Position numbers and translations under genes: made by a program. Source: Beroe forskalii (Eukaryota > Ctenophora > Nuda > Beroida > Beroidae). From it: a DNA stretch of 64,000 bases. Under the pieces are notes generated by a model. The model saw nothing but the letters and a program-made list of their open reading frames with translations, searched no databases and was not told the DNA's origin. Positions 14,301 to 24,074 of the stretch are shown here, piece after piece. The DNA is taken from the NCBI GenBank assembly GCA_011033025.1, contig WFMF01000402.1, positions 1-64,000 on the forward strand, written 5' to 3'. How positions within the stretch are numbered: the first letter of the stretch is position 1; each line of letters begins with the position of its first letter.

Positions 14301-17300
14301 CTGGTTATATCCCTTCTCATCATCGGAACTGGAATCATAACACACACTCCTGATTTGCTACTTACAGCGTTCAGAGTAAGGATTAAGGTTTTTCTTTTCA
14401 GGTAGCCACAGGCCCATCCTAGGATGCTGGGTTTTTCGGTCGTTCAGGCCCACTTTTTTCCGCCACAGGCCCACTTTTTAGCAGAAACTTGATAACAAAA
14501 ACAGGCCCATTTGAGACATCACAGGCCCATTTGAGACATCACAGGCCCATTTGAGATAATACAAGCCCATCTGAGACAGCACTGGCCAATTTGTGACAAT
14601 GTATGCCCATTAATTGATAGATCACAGGCCCATTTGAGACATAAAAAGGCCCAAAAGAGACCACACAGACCCGTTAGAGACAAAACAGGTCCACTTGAGA
14701 CATCACAGGCCAATCTTGAACATTGCAGGCCCAAAATTTCACCACCCCAACCCCCCTTTTTCCAAAAACTCCTCGGATTTCGAAATAAAAGACAAAATTT
14801 CAAAATCAAGGAAAAAGCTCGATCTAGGATGCCAGCCACCAGCGCATCCAGGAAAGAAAAACCTTAGTAAGGATATCAACCATTACTTATTATACTTCAG
14901 TGAATTACTGAGTCATTGGTTAAGGTTATACAGATTACAAAATTTAAAAGTTACTCAATCCCAATCTAATTTTTGTAATCAAATATTTTGTCCCACCATA
15001 TCCATGTCTATCATACCCAATAAAATGCAAGGTACAAATGAACTACAGAGTATCAGCCGTGATGACCGTTACATTTTGGTTTACAAATCCCATATGGAAC
15101 TCAATCATATACTTTTGTAGTAATACCAACACCCAACGCAACCTAGCAGGTCAGAATATCACGATATTAAATGAACATATTATTATTATTATTATTATGG
15201 TGTACTACTGTACTAAATTGTATAATTAAGCTATGTACATGTGCATGGTAAATAATGATGTATTAAAGTAGTAAGCTTAGATCAACATCTTAAATCACCT
15301 AGTCATAAAAAGTACTGGAGGTAACATAACTGGATGATTTATATTATTTACATTTTTCATTAGCTACCCGCTCAATTATGTTGAGAAGACCAGTGACCAG
15401 TGTCACGCTACTGATGAGTCCACTTGAACATATCATCTTACTACTTATATTTCTTCCTCATATATAAATTAATAAATAAATATAAGAATATATATATCTG
15501 TCTGTCCGGTCTTCCTTATATATAGCCACAGACCTCTCTGACACCACTCAGTACCCAATCAAGCATACCGATGATCGGAATGTTCATACGAAAGTACCAG
15601 TGATGTTTGACATCACCAGGTATATAGACATCACTTAGATGAGTAGGCACACCCGATTAAAATATGACCTCATCACTGATAGGAACTACAGTACTACATT
15701 GCACTGTACGAATTGCTGAAGCGAAAAATTGGTGAACGGTGGCCGGAGGCCACGGGCCCTGCTAGTATTAATAATAACGGTTCATATCATTCCCTCAGAA
15801 TCAAAAGTTGGTAGAAAAATCTCAACAGCATCAACGGGAATAGCAAAGAGGGCAAAAAGGATGAGCTCTACCTTTTCAGCAAAACTAGACGTCCCTGAGC
15901 ACGAAATGGACAATCTACGAAAAATTGCCGATGCAAATGGGAATGCTGTGACTGATAATGAAGAAGGGGAAAATGTTGCTCGCAAGGATTTTTTCAATAT
16001 TGTTTATGGAAATAGATCAAAAGTGTAAAACGAAGTTGGTACAAATGTTTTGTCAATTAGCATTTCAGAGAACTGTTTCAAAATACAAGCACACGATTTT
16101 ATTGGTATTTAAAGTCGGTGCAATAAGTATTGGCTGAGTGATTTGGACATAGGCGCCTTACGTAATGTATTTTGAAATTGAGTTGAAAAGTGAAGGGGTT
16201 CTAAGAGGGGGGAGGTAGTGGGAAGGGGGACTGCCCGAAGAGCAGAGCAGCCTTCAGGCCGGTGGCATCAGGGGTCTGGGGCGCTGCGAGGGAAAGAGGC
16301 GGAGCCCCTCAAAAACGTAGTCTTTGACCTGAAATTGAGGGCAACAAAGTGATCGGCCAATACTTATTGTGGCAACTTTAGTATTTCCGAAATATATGCA
16401 ATATTACCTATGTATGATGCATGCCAATAGACTCAAATTTATCATTGTTATTAGATGCTTAGATGATTTCTAAAGTCTTTTCAGTGTTTCAATTCAAAGA
16501 TGTCGTATTGAATGCAGTTCTACAAATGCAGTTTCAATTCTTCGATTGTACAGTATTATTGACATGACGTTATTTTAGTTGTCAGCTTTCAAATTAAGAG
16601 CCCGTCTGAAATCAAAGTTTGGCTCATCACATATTATAAGTGACGTCACAATTTAATAATCGTATCTTCTCATTGTGTGGAAAAAGTACAAAAGGATTAT
16701 CTCTCTTCTATGTTTTATTAAACTGTCGAGTCACAGTTGTGAATGGCTGTAAAGTACTAACTGTAGTCTGCAGGTTCACAAAAGTGTACAATTTAATAGA
16801 ATCGAATATAGGTGCAGCAGAAATTACGAAGACAGTTCCTGGCCTGGCCCTGGATCAATGTGAACGAAACAAAATTGTCCAATGTCAGTACGAGAATCAG
16901 TTGTCACAATTAACATTATCTTGCAATCAAAACATAATAAAATTCACATGGTTTAGCACGACTACGATTAATAGAGTTAGTCATTGGAATGTTACCTTCT
17001 TATGGTTTCAATCCATACTTTTGAACAAGGTGATGCAAAGTGCCGCCAAGTGAGCTATGTATACATAAATCCAATTCTATATTATTCAAGCAGGCCCAAC
17101 GAGCCTGCTAGAATTCTGAAATGTTTTTTACATTTTTGGAATCAATTTATTCTAGATGAGATCAAACCTGATACTGAGACACATGATAGCGATCACCAAA
17201 CAGAACCTGAAAAATATTTAAGAAATTACAAAACATTTTTCAGTTGGGTAGGAATTTCAATAGTTCAAAGGCATGCATAAAGCTAATTTATCTTTGATAC

Positions 17301-18931
17301 TTTTATTGCAGCTCAATTGTCAATGTTCTTGATTAATATCAAGTGATCAGTTGGGGAAAGAACCATGACTTGCAAGTAAATATTTCCTCGATTGAAATAA
17401 ACATGTACATGTCTACTCTTATTTAAGCAAACTGGTAAAGAAAGCAACAGGACAAATATATTGTTTAATCACAGTACTATTAAAGTATTAATTGTGTACC
17501 TGTCCGAGGTTTTCTGAAGGAGGTGACTTAGAAGGATCTATATCGCAGAAATCGAATCTGAAATGATTTTCTTAAGTAAGAAAAGAAGAAAGTAAGAAAA
17601 GCCTTGAAACTTTAAAAGATAGAAATGGTTCATTAGGTCTTAGATTTATTGCATACCTTAATTGGAGGGAGTGTCAGTGCCTGTTTTGTTTGTGCCTGTT
17701 TGTATTGATACTTTTTGTTAATTTCTATGCCCCAAATATTGGTTTGGTGTGCAATTCAAAAAATTTGAAATAAAAATCAAAATTGGAATTGAAAATGGAC
17801 TGGAAAATTTATGAAAATTACTAATTTTTCACTACAGTATTTCAAAGTTTAAATAAAGTCAATGAACAAATTGTCGCATTCCTTTGATATTGATGGCCTT
17901 CAAGTTCTATTCAGTGTAGGCATGAAGGTTGCACCAATGATGGATGGCTTCTGAGTTCTTACTTCTTTCTTTTGATTTTAATGTATCTAGTCACATTGTG
18001 TCCAACAAAAACAATAGAGCTGTTCAGATGATGAAATTTCTTCAAACTCCAGACCTGTGGCTTCTGGAGGCTGCTGCTCCCAGATCCTTGCTGTTGTTTC
18101 TTTAGATTGTCAATGATATATTTAGTGAAATTTTGTGCAACAACAATGATGGAGCTGTTTAGATCAAAACAATGCAAAAACCCTCTTGAGTCTTGAGTGT
18201 TTTTGCATTGTGACATTTCATTTATGCAGACCTCTGGCTTCTGGGCACTGCAACCCCTAGACCCCTGCTAGAGTGCTAATACATACTTGAATTATCTTGA
18301 TATCATTGTCCTATTTGCAAAGGTGCCAGGAAGAGGTGCTGGATCCATTCCTGATATTATAATATTCAACAAAATTCATTCCAGTCTCTCATTGATAAGA
18401 TTATTGAATAGAATTATAAAAGTTTATGAATTCAAAACTTACTTTGTATAGTCATAGGGTATTGCTGATTCTGTTGAGTCAAGACGGTTAACCAGAACAG
18501 GCAGAGCTGAATTCTGAAAGAAATTATAACTGTGAAATGATGTTTCAAATGTATTTTCAGCTACAAAACGTTTATTCAGGGGGAGTCAAACTTTTGCAAA
18601 CACCCTTTTGGTGAACTCAATTAAGTGGTTCAGCATTAGCCAACGTTTGCCTTATCCCCCCTCCCCCCTTCTACTCAATGATCAATGCAATACAATGATT
18701 TTATTACACTGAACAGTAAAGTGAGAAATTCATCACTACAATTTAGCAATTTGACTTAAAATAAAAAGAAAAACTACAACTTTTTAATTCAAATACAAAA
18801 TTTCAAAACTTCAAACATACCTTGCATGTGCTTATTCCTTCAGAGCAGTAATTGACAGGGGCAATTGCTGGTAAGTAGAACCCTACACAAAGATTGATGG
18901 CCAAAGCCACAACAATGATGTTTTTTAGCAT
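1..18931 (-). CDS. TM9SF2: TM9SF2-like nonaspanin, 5' part of a spliced gene
   Basis: Multi-pass membrane protein of the endosome/Golgi family. Exons on the minus strand: 18931-18821 (signal peptide, then FYLPAIAPVNYC), 18513-18443, 17557-17500 (FDFC...SENLGQ), 9447-9320 (cysteine motif, LNYVHH), 7874-7730 (VDNMPVAWC...GCYF), 5236-5124, 4144-3971 (WASRWDYLL) and 2706-2601 (first membrane helix, then RTLHRDIARYNQ). These give about 302 codons in the family order, and phases agree at every recognised junction. The next exon (EDPQEEFGWKLVHGD) is represented only by decoys at 1-2340; the C-terminal helices lie beyond the window. One short phase-0 exon between 17500 and 9447, expected to encode the family's FGERI..SPY segment, was not found. 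The 9320/7874 junction lacks a canonical AG. The paralogue assignment (TM9SF2 rather than TM9SF4) is an inference. Confidence 0.93.
2717..2862 (-). repeat. 9-bp microsatellite just upstream of a TM9SF acceptor
   Basis: CTGACAACA-type repeats on the minus strand that end a few bases before the TTTCAG acceptor of the TM9SF exon at 2706-2601. The repeat occupies the place of the branch point and polypyrimidine region, and no exon bases are included. Confidence 0.8.
3545..3650 (+). repeat. Short tandem repeat, about 28 bp, four copies
   Basis: Four copies of a unit containing AACAGTTGCTTATTTTGT lie in the TM9SF intron between 3971 and 2706. They have no relation to an exon edge. Confidence 0.8.
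3902..3997 (-). repeat. 59-bp tandem duplication of an exon end and splice donor
   Basis: The end of the TM9SF exon at 4144-3971 with its GTACGT donor (3970-3965) is repeated 59 bp further into the intron, where a second GTACGT lies at 3911-3906. The copied exonic part is about 26 nt. Fragments of a third copy continue to about 3870. Confidence 0.8.
5186..6337 (-). repeat. 64-bp minisatellite of a TM9SF splice acceptor and exon start
   Basis: Eighteen copies of the exon start in all: the true exon (5236-5124) and 17 upstream decoys. Spacing is 64 bp with occasional 62, 63 or 65. Each unit is CCTTCTCTTTCAG plus the first 51 nt of the exon (EHVEETFYLLNHVNFTI). After ATT the true exon continues with GAG, while decoys re-enter the next CCTTCTCTTTCAG. 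ATT is also present at the intronic breakpoint, giving a 3-bp microhomology at the duplication junction. Reading on from a decoy gives a stop a few codons into the next unit. Confidence 0.93.
6577..6848. mobile_element. Palindromic MITE, arms about 115 bp
   Basis: Inverted arms beginning GTATTTTAAACCGAGG at the left and ending with the reverse complement at the right, separated by a short AT-rich loop. It has no coding capacity and lies in the TM9SF intron directly upstream of the 64-bp acceptor array. Confidence 0.85.
7442..7660. repeat. 12-bp TGTTCTAGTCTG minisatellite
   Basis: Degenerate tandem copies of TGTTCTAGTCTG and TGTTCGTGTCTT. They begin about 70 bp inside the intron that follows the TM9SF exon at 7874-7730. 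Confidence 0.85.
8165..8270. repeat. GTGACTAGGTACTAACAC minisatellite
   Basis: About six copies of a roughly 17-bp unit (CACGTGACTAGGTACTAA) in the TM9SF intron between exons 9447-9320 and 7874-7730. Confidence 0.75.
8536..8630. mobile_element. Small MITE with 23-bp inverted ends
   Basis: Left end GCCGCGTACGAGAAATAGGC, right end with the reverse complement GCCTATTTCTCGCGCGCGGC, about 50 bp apart. It is non-coding. Confidence 0.6.
9778..9827. repeat. 50-bp almost perfect palindrome
   Basis: Two 25-bp arms (TTGCGACTCTCTCGTAT...) meet at TATATA with one mismatch and no spacer. It lies in a TM9SF intron, upstream of the exon at 9447-9320. Confidence 0.9.
10140..10270. repeat. Dispersed repeat, copy 1 of 3
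   Basis: Contains CTGACATGGATTGATCAGGG, then TTCTGTAC and GTGGTTAGTAGATA. The same order recurs, shortened, at about 11395-11460 and at 56890-57060. It looks like a short SINE- or MITE-type repeat; no RNA polymerase III boxes or inverted ends were confirmed. Confidence 0.6.
11395..11460. repeat. Dispersed repeat, copy 2 of 3
   Basis: A shorter, diverged copy of the repeat at 10140-10270: GGATTGATCAGAGTACAGCA, then CTGTACTGTGGTTAGTGGATA. It sits about 130 bp upstream of the GPCR start codon. Confidence 0.55.
11591..15229 (+). CDS. Rhodopsin-class (class A) GPCR, six exons
   Basis: Exons 11591-11662, 11795-11890, 12049-12212, 13743-13923, 14142-14375 and 15032-15229 join in phase to a 314-residue protein. 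Exon 1 gives a short extracellular N-terminus with an NATT sequon. TM1 is in exon 2 (about residues 27-48). TM2 begins NMFILNVAVSDL in exon 3. A Cys follows in NWWCYTYTLLG at the start of TM3. Residues 124-126 are DRF in place of DRY. TM4 is in exon 4; TM5 and TM6 are in exon 5. TM7 in exon 6 has NPIWNSIIYF, with NSIIY (272-276) in place of NPxxY. The tail contains an isoleucine run from an ATT microsatellite. The acceptor at 15032 has a weak pyrimidine tract. The gene lies antisense within a TM9SF intron. The ligand is unknown. Confidence 0.85.
12249..13660. mobile_element. Non-autonomous element, family A, copy 1
   Basis: The left end has a palindromic CAAGAATTGCGCCTGC segment, then GTTCCCGTATGCAGGCGC and AATTTCCCTCCCC. 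The right end has a GTTTTACAAAAAGG segment followed by GGGAGGGAAAAA. The same end sequences recur at 55570-56165 and 59468-60225. This copy fills GPCR intron 3. The superfamily is not assigned. Confidence 0.55.
15490..15770 (+). mobile_element. Possible non-autonomous Helitron (3' end)
   Basis: Ends with a GC-rich hairpin (GGTGGCCGGAGGCCAC) followed by GGGCCCTGCTAG|T, a Helitron-type terminus. The 5' boundary near 15490 is a guess. Confidence 0.35.
17088..17111 (+). mobile_element. Helitron-like 3' terminus, remnant
   Basis: The hairpin GCAGGCCCAACGAGCCTGC followed by TAG matches, in opposite orientation, the ends of the array at 52789-54641. No 5' end was identified. Confidence 0.4.
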
Positions 18932-19464
18932 GACCTGATACAAAATTAACATTTTGTTAAAGTAATACAAATAATCTCTAGTTAATAAAAGAATTAGTTT
19001 ATATGATGGACTGATGATACCTGCAAACCACTCATCTTGGTGTGACTCACTTACATTACCTAAAGGGATCATGTTGGTGTTCAAGTATGGAGTTGGAGAA
19101 AAGTCATGCAGATTGATGCCTTAAAGAAAGATTTCTTTCTGATTCAAATATATCAAATGCCATTATTTTTATCAAATCTGACTTGGGTCCATATTTGAAT
19201 TAAAAAGAAATCTTGGGTCCATTTTTGTTCATTTTATATCACTGAATATCATATCATAATAGGGGTGACTACTCAGGAGGCCTACCCCTATCACAATTTA
19301 AGCACCCATAAAGCTAAGGAAGGTATTTGACTGATGATGCCTGCACACCTCTCATCTTGATGTGACTCACTCGAATTTGACTGGTTGGCAACAAATAAAT
19401 TCTTAAGGAAGCATGTTGGAGTTCCATTTCAAAGTTGATTAAAAGTTCTTGCAGATTGAGGTGC

Positions 19465-19793
19465 TAAGGGGCCATCCATAAAGGATGTCCGCAATGAGGG
19501 GGGAGGGGATAGTCTGGCCAATGCAGACGTTTGCGGAGGTAGGGGGCAGGGGGGTGTTTGGCCAAATGCAGATGTCTGCAACTCAAGGAAATTTAGGGCG
19601 ATTTGACGGCTAGAAAATCACCCTAAATGTTGGAAATGTCAAAATATTGAACATCCCTAAAGATTTTGAAGAAAAATGTGGACGGGGGGGGTTGGAGGGA
19701 GAGGTTTCTGGATTGCGGGCAATCGCGAAAAAGGGTGGAGGGAGGGGTCTGAAATGGCCAAAATTTTGCAGATGTCCTTTATGGATGGCCACT
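19465..19793. mobile_element. MITE with GGGGCCATCCATAAAGGA ends
   Basis: Inverted ends GGCCATCCATAAAGGATGTC at the left and GATGTCCTTTATGGATGGCC at the right, flanked by TAA on both sides. A 3-bp TAA target duplication is compatible with the PIF/Harbinger superfamily, which is an inference. The interior is G-rich and non-coding. Confidence 0.75.
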
Positions 19794-20143
19794 AAAGAAT
19801 TCTAGTTTTGTTGACTGTTGTACATTAGCACTATGTGGAGTTACAGAAGAAGAGTTACTTTTATCTTGAAACTGTCCGTAGAATATTAGTACACGGTGTG
19901 TGAGTTGGATGTCAAAATATTGAGAATTCGGCAATGATCAATAACATCAAATAATTCAACACAGTTGACATGATCTTCGGATCTTGTCTGAATCAGATAC
20001 AGCTTAGGATTCCCTACACTGAACAAAGACTGGTGATGAACTTAAATTCCTTGACGAACTTGAAGGCATTGAAGCTATCACATACCATCACGTGTTAAAG
20101 ATTGGTGGACTAGGAAGCATTTGTGGACTAGGGAGCATTGGGC

Positions 20144-20187
20144 ATTGTGACCATTTTCATGACATGGGTCATGAAAATGGTCACAAT
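20144..20187. repeat. Perfect 20-bp inverted repeat with 4-nt loop
   Basis: ATTGTGACCATTTTCATGAC, a 4-nt spacer, then the exact reverse complement. The hairpin is strong on either strand. It follows two short GTGGACTAGG direct repeats. Confidence 0.9.
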
Positions 20188-20399
20188 TCTGTGTACCAGT
20201 GTTAGCTTTCATTACACCATATCCAATAATAAATAGTCATCTTTGGTGTCACATCATGACTTGTTTGTATCTACCATTGTAGGCATATCATAGATCCCAT
20301 CAAAAGATGCAGTTGATGTAAACTTTAATTTTAATCTCTTTGCTCTACAACAAATAATTAATGAAAAGAATTTGCATTTATATTTTATCTAAAGGGTTG

Positions 20400-22235
20400 C
20401 AAGGGTGTGCTCATGCTGGGGAAGTGCGCCGCGAAGTGCGAATTACAGAGATATACCCCTGTTTGCCTTTGCCGGACGTCGAGGGGGTCAGGCAACACCT
20501 AACAAGTTTGCCTTGCATAATGTGTTTCTTCAGGAAATAGGCTGAGTATCAAAGTCAAGTTTCGCGGTGTTTAGCCCGCATAGGTTTGCGTACGCACGCG
20601 CAGGCAGCGTGCTTCCAGGAAAATACGCCACACAACGTTTCATTTTACCAGATTTAGCCCTAACCAGCGCCCTGTTCTGCGCGCGCGCCGTCGTTCCTCC
20701 TTATTTAGCGGCCGTAGGCCGCTCGCGCGCGTAAGCACCTAGTTAGGTAAATACCATATGCTTACGCGCCGCGGCGCGCGCGCGGCCATTCAGCTATTCT
20801 GAGGAGGAACGACGGCGCGCCGCGCGCGCAGGATAGGTCAATGGTTAGGGTAAGGACAACGTAAACAGAGGTATACGTTTTCTTACGCTTGCATACGTGT
20901 GCGTACGCGCACGGCCCGGCCCGGTGCTCATGCTACCTTATGGGGAAGCGTGCCGCGCAATACGCGAACAGGGTTCCCCTAACCAGGGGTGTCCTGGTTT
21001 GGAGCAAGGCGCGGCGCGCGCGTAAAACTAGGGATCTGGTTAGAGCAACGAACAGGGCTACAAGTGTTTAGCAAGTTTAATTATGCTTGCTACCCACATT
21101 GGGCGGTGCTTTTTCCAGGGAAGTGCTCAGTGCTGCGCGCGGACGAACACCTACGCGAGCTTAGTAAGCAAAGTGCGCGGCGCAGCAAGCGTTTTTTCAA
21201 AAGGCGGATTGATTGGAGTTAGTCAAACGAAAGGTCAGTTAATTCAAAATGTATCTAGGCAACTATATGAAGATAGTGCAGTGATATGGTCCCAGGTTTA
21301 TTAACCTATTCGATAACATAGTTTCATAAATTTCTGTCAAAAATTTTCTACAATTCTACATATTTTTCCATATAAGTATAACCAGATTGTGGCAAACCCA
21401 TATACATATTTTTTGCTAAACACGTATGTAATCCCTGTTCGTGTTGTGTGGCATAAACACACATATGCGGGTTTAGGAAACATATTTTATGAAGAAGTAT
21501 TAATTATTCAATAAAGATAAGTCTTGCCAATGCCATAGAAAGCACAGAATTGACACGGACAACTCAGATCCAAGAACGCGCATAAATTACAATTGCGCGC
21601 GCGGGAATTTTGAGCGCACAAAGTACTAGCAGGGCGGATCACGTGACAGGTCACGTGATGACGTCACGAAACAGAAAAACGCCCAGAGGCAAAGGAAGAC
21701 ATTGTCCAATTTCAAAAAAACTTGATATCCTCGTGATCAGCTCACTGAGATCTACAATCGAGTCAAAGTGCCTAAAAAACTTTGAAAAAAGGGCGCACCC
21801 TAGGCGTTGAGAAGCTCGTAGGATGTTACCCTTCGCTCGCGCGCGGCGCAAAGTTCCACATTTGGACGTCACTTTGCGCTTTGATGGCCATCCAGTCAAA
21901 AAAATAAACGGGCAACGCCAGTTGCTGTCGATTGGGAAGCGCGCGGCGCTTGCGCCGCTTATATACACCTATGCGGGCTTAGCTTTAGGACCTAAGTTAA
22001 TAAACAGATATATAACGAACTATAACAAATGCAATATTGCAATGCAATTACAATTAACTCACAATTAAACGGAGGAATCGATTTTGCTAGGTCAATATTT
22101 TACCATCATACACATATATTTCAGATAAAAAATTCAAAATTAATACATATTTATGTTAATTTGATGCATAGATTTTTTAATCATCTGTCTGCACTTTTCA
22201 TTTATGTGTTCCCCTAACCAGGGCCCTGGATAGGG
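20400..22235. other. CpG-rich patch with nested inverted repeats
   Basis: Unlike the AT-rich surroundings, 20.4-21.2 kb is dense in GCGC and CGCG. GCGCCGTCGTTCCTCC near 20690 pairs with GGAGGAACGACGGCGC near 20810, and inside it CGCGTAAGCA pairs with TGCTTACGCG. CCCTAACCAG-type motifs recur near 20650, 20976 and 22209. It may be a foldback-type element or a CpG island; no start site or gene supports the latter. Confidence 0.45.
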
Positions 22236-23519
22236 CAAATTTATGTGATTATGATTATTACATATGTGCGTAGATTGACAATCAAACTATTGGTTGATAA
22301 ATATAAGCTTATGTTTCTTGTTAAAATGCTATGAAGTGTGATGGTAAAAACCAGAAATCATTTACTTTTTTTGCTTTTTGTCTGTTTAGGTTGTTTGCTA
22401 ACTTTCAGTATATTGTGCATGTAGAAGCTGGAAATGTGCATGTACAAGAGCCTGGAAATGTTACTCTATTCATCTGTTGACTGACCTATTGGCTCATATA
22501 TAACTCAAGTTGACTTTTAAAACGTTGAGTACCTTAATATTCATGGGTATTTTCTAAATTATGTTCTTTTGCCTACAAAAAGAGGCAGGTGCATGCTGTG
22601 TGCCATGTAGATATATTTATTTATTTATTTATTTATAGTGGCTGTATGGATTAAAAATTTCACTGACAAGTGAAAAAAATGTGATAAGTTTGAAGTTGCT
22701 ATCAGCTAAGATTTTGATAATTTGAATGAACCTGAAAGGTTGTCTTTAAAAATGTATATTTTTTGTGGCAGGCCAATGAATACACCTTGTAGAATAGTTG
22801 ATGTATCATCTGGGATTGGTCCCCATGGCATATGATTTCTTATTTTCGTAAGTGCCCATGACTTTCATTTCATATCTACATGAAATAAGTATACGATTTG
22901 TTCATTTCATTTCGATTCTATTCAATTCAGTTTTGAATTTTTGAACCCCTTTTTTTTGAAAACAGTATAGTAATGAGGAGGAATTGAGCCCACAAATATC
23001 TGCATACCAGGAAAACTGCTCAATCCACTGAGCAATACATAATTTCTGCATGATCTAATGAGCCCTCTCAGACTATCAGATACATAGAATATCTCAGTTA
23101 CTATCTCAGATATTTTAAATAGCTTGTTAGCTAAAGCTTCTCCAGCAAAAAGAAGGATGATGTAATTTTAGGATCTTATCTTGCCATAGCTTTTATTGGA
23201 AATCTAAGTATCAGTTTTTAAATCATTGAACACTGCTGAGTAGGTTTAGGCTTAAAGATTAATTGCAAACATGAAATCACAAGGTAGTTTGTCTGATGCT
23301 TCATTATATAACCAAGAGAAAAATATATTTCAAGTTTTGTGCTGTAAAAATATATAGTTGAATTGAATTGAATGTTGTTCAATCTATTAAAGCCAGGTAT
23401 ACTCATTGTGCAAGAGACTTGTGTGCCAAATAAAAAATATTGTTCCTAGCCAAATTTATGAATTTTTGAGACTGTGCGTTTGCCTGTGCCTGTATTACAT
23501 TATATGTGTGAACTTTTAA

Positions 23520-23730
23520 CACAATTTACCAAAATTTACCTAAAGCTTTTAAGGAAAACTCTTGAAAGATGATCATTAGATTCCAGGGCATGAAAAAACT
23601 TTGAATTGAGCCAATGTTTGATTTAGGCCTCAGAAGTGAAAAATGAACTAATCAAAGTTGGCTCCTGTCTCAAAAATGGTCAAGAAAGTGATTTTGATTT
23701 TTTGAAATCAATATTTTCACAATTATTTGC
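23520..23730. mobile_element. Decayed relative of the inverted-repeat element at 60.4-61.1 kb
   Basis: Shares GATTTAGGCC followed by AGAAGTGAAA, and further diverged words in the same order, with one arm of the 60430-61139 element. Confidence 0.45.
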
Positions 23731-24074
23731 ACTAAATTTTTCAGATTTTGGAATCAGCATCGCTATTGCACATGTTATTACTGTCAACAGCATATTGATA
23801 GATTTGAAGATAGCATTGATAGTTCTGACAAGCAGATGTTTAACAATACACAGGTACAGTAATCTGAATCTGATCTGCAAATTCTCTTACTAAACATGTA
23901 AGATGGCCAAAAATGAGTGAATAAGACACCTTATATTAAGCCCATGGTGGATCATGAACTACAAAATTTCTCCTCAATTACTGTAGTACACTTGTTTGGT
24001 TTATAGCTTTTAAAAGATTCACATATAAGGTTGCCTTTATTTTCATCTCATCTTAAATACTTTTTCAGACCTCC

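Larger units (their letters stand above)
18932..24068. other. Gene-poor stretch between TM9SF and the zinc-finger gene
   Basis: No exon could be supported here. It holds a MITE (19465-19793), a palindrome (20144-20187), a CpG-rich patch (20400-22235) and a decayed inverted-repeat fragment (23520-23730). The TM9SF promoter should lie just right of 18931, since the ATG there begins the signal peptide; no promoter motif was recognised. Confidence 0.5.

Noticed and set aside
15729-16028. 99-codon plus-strand ORF
   Set aside because: It begins inside a Helitron-like terminus; composition is plausible but no homology or splice partner was seen.
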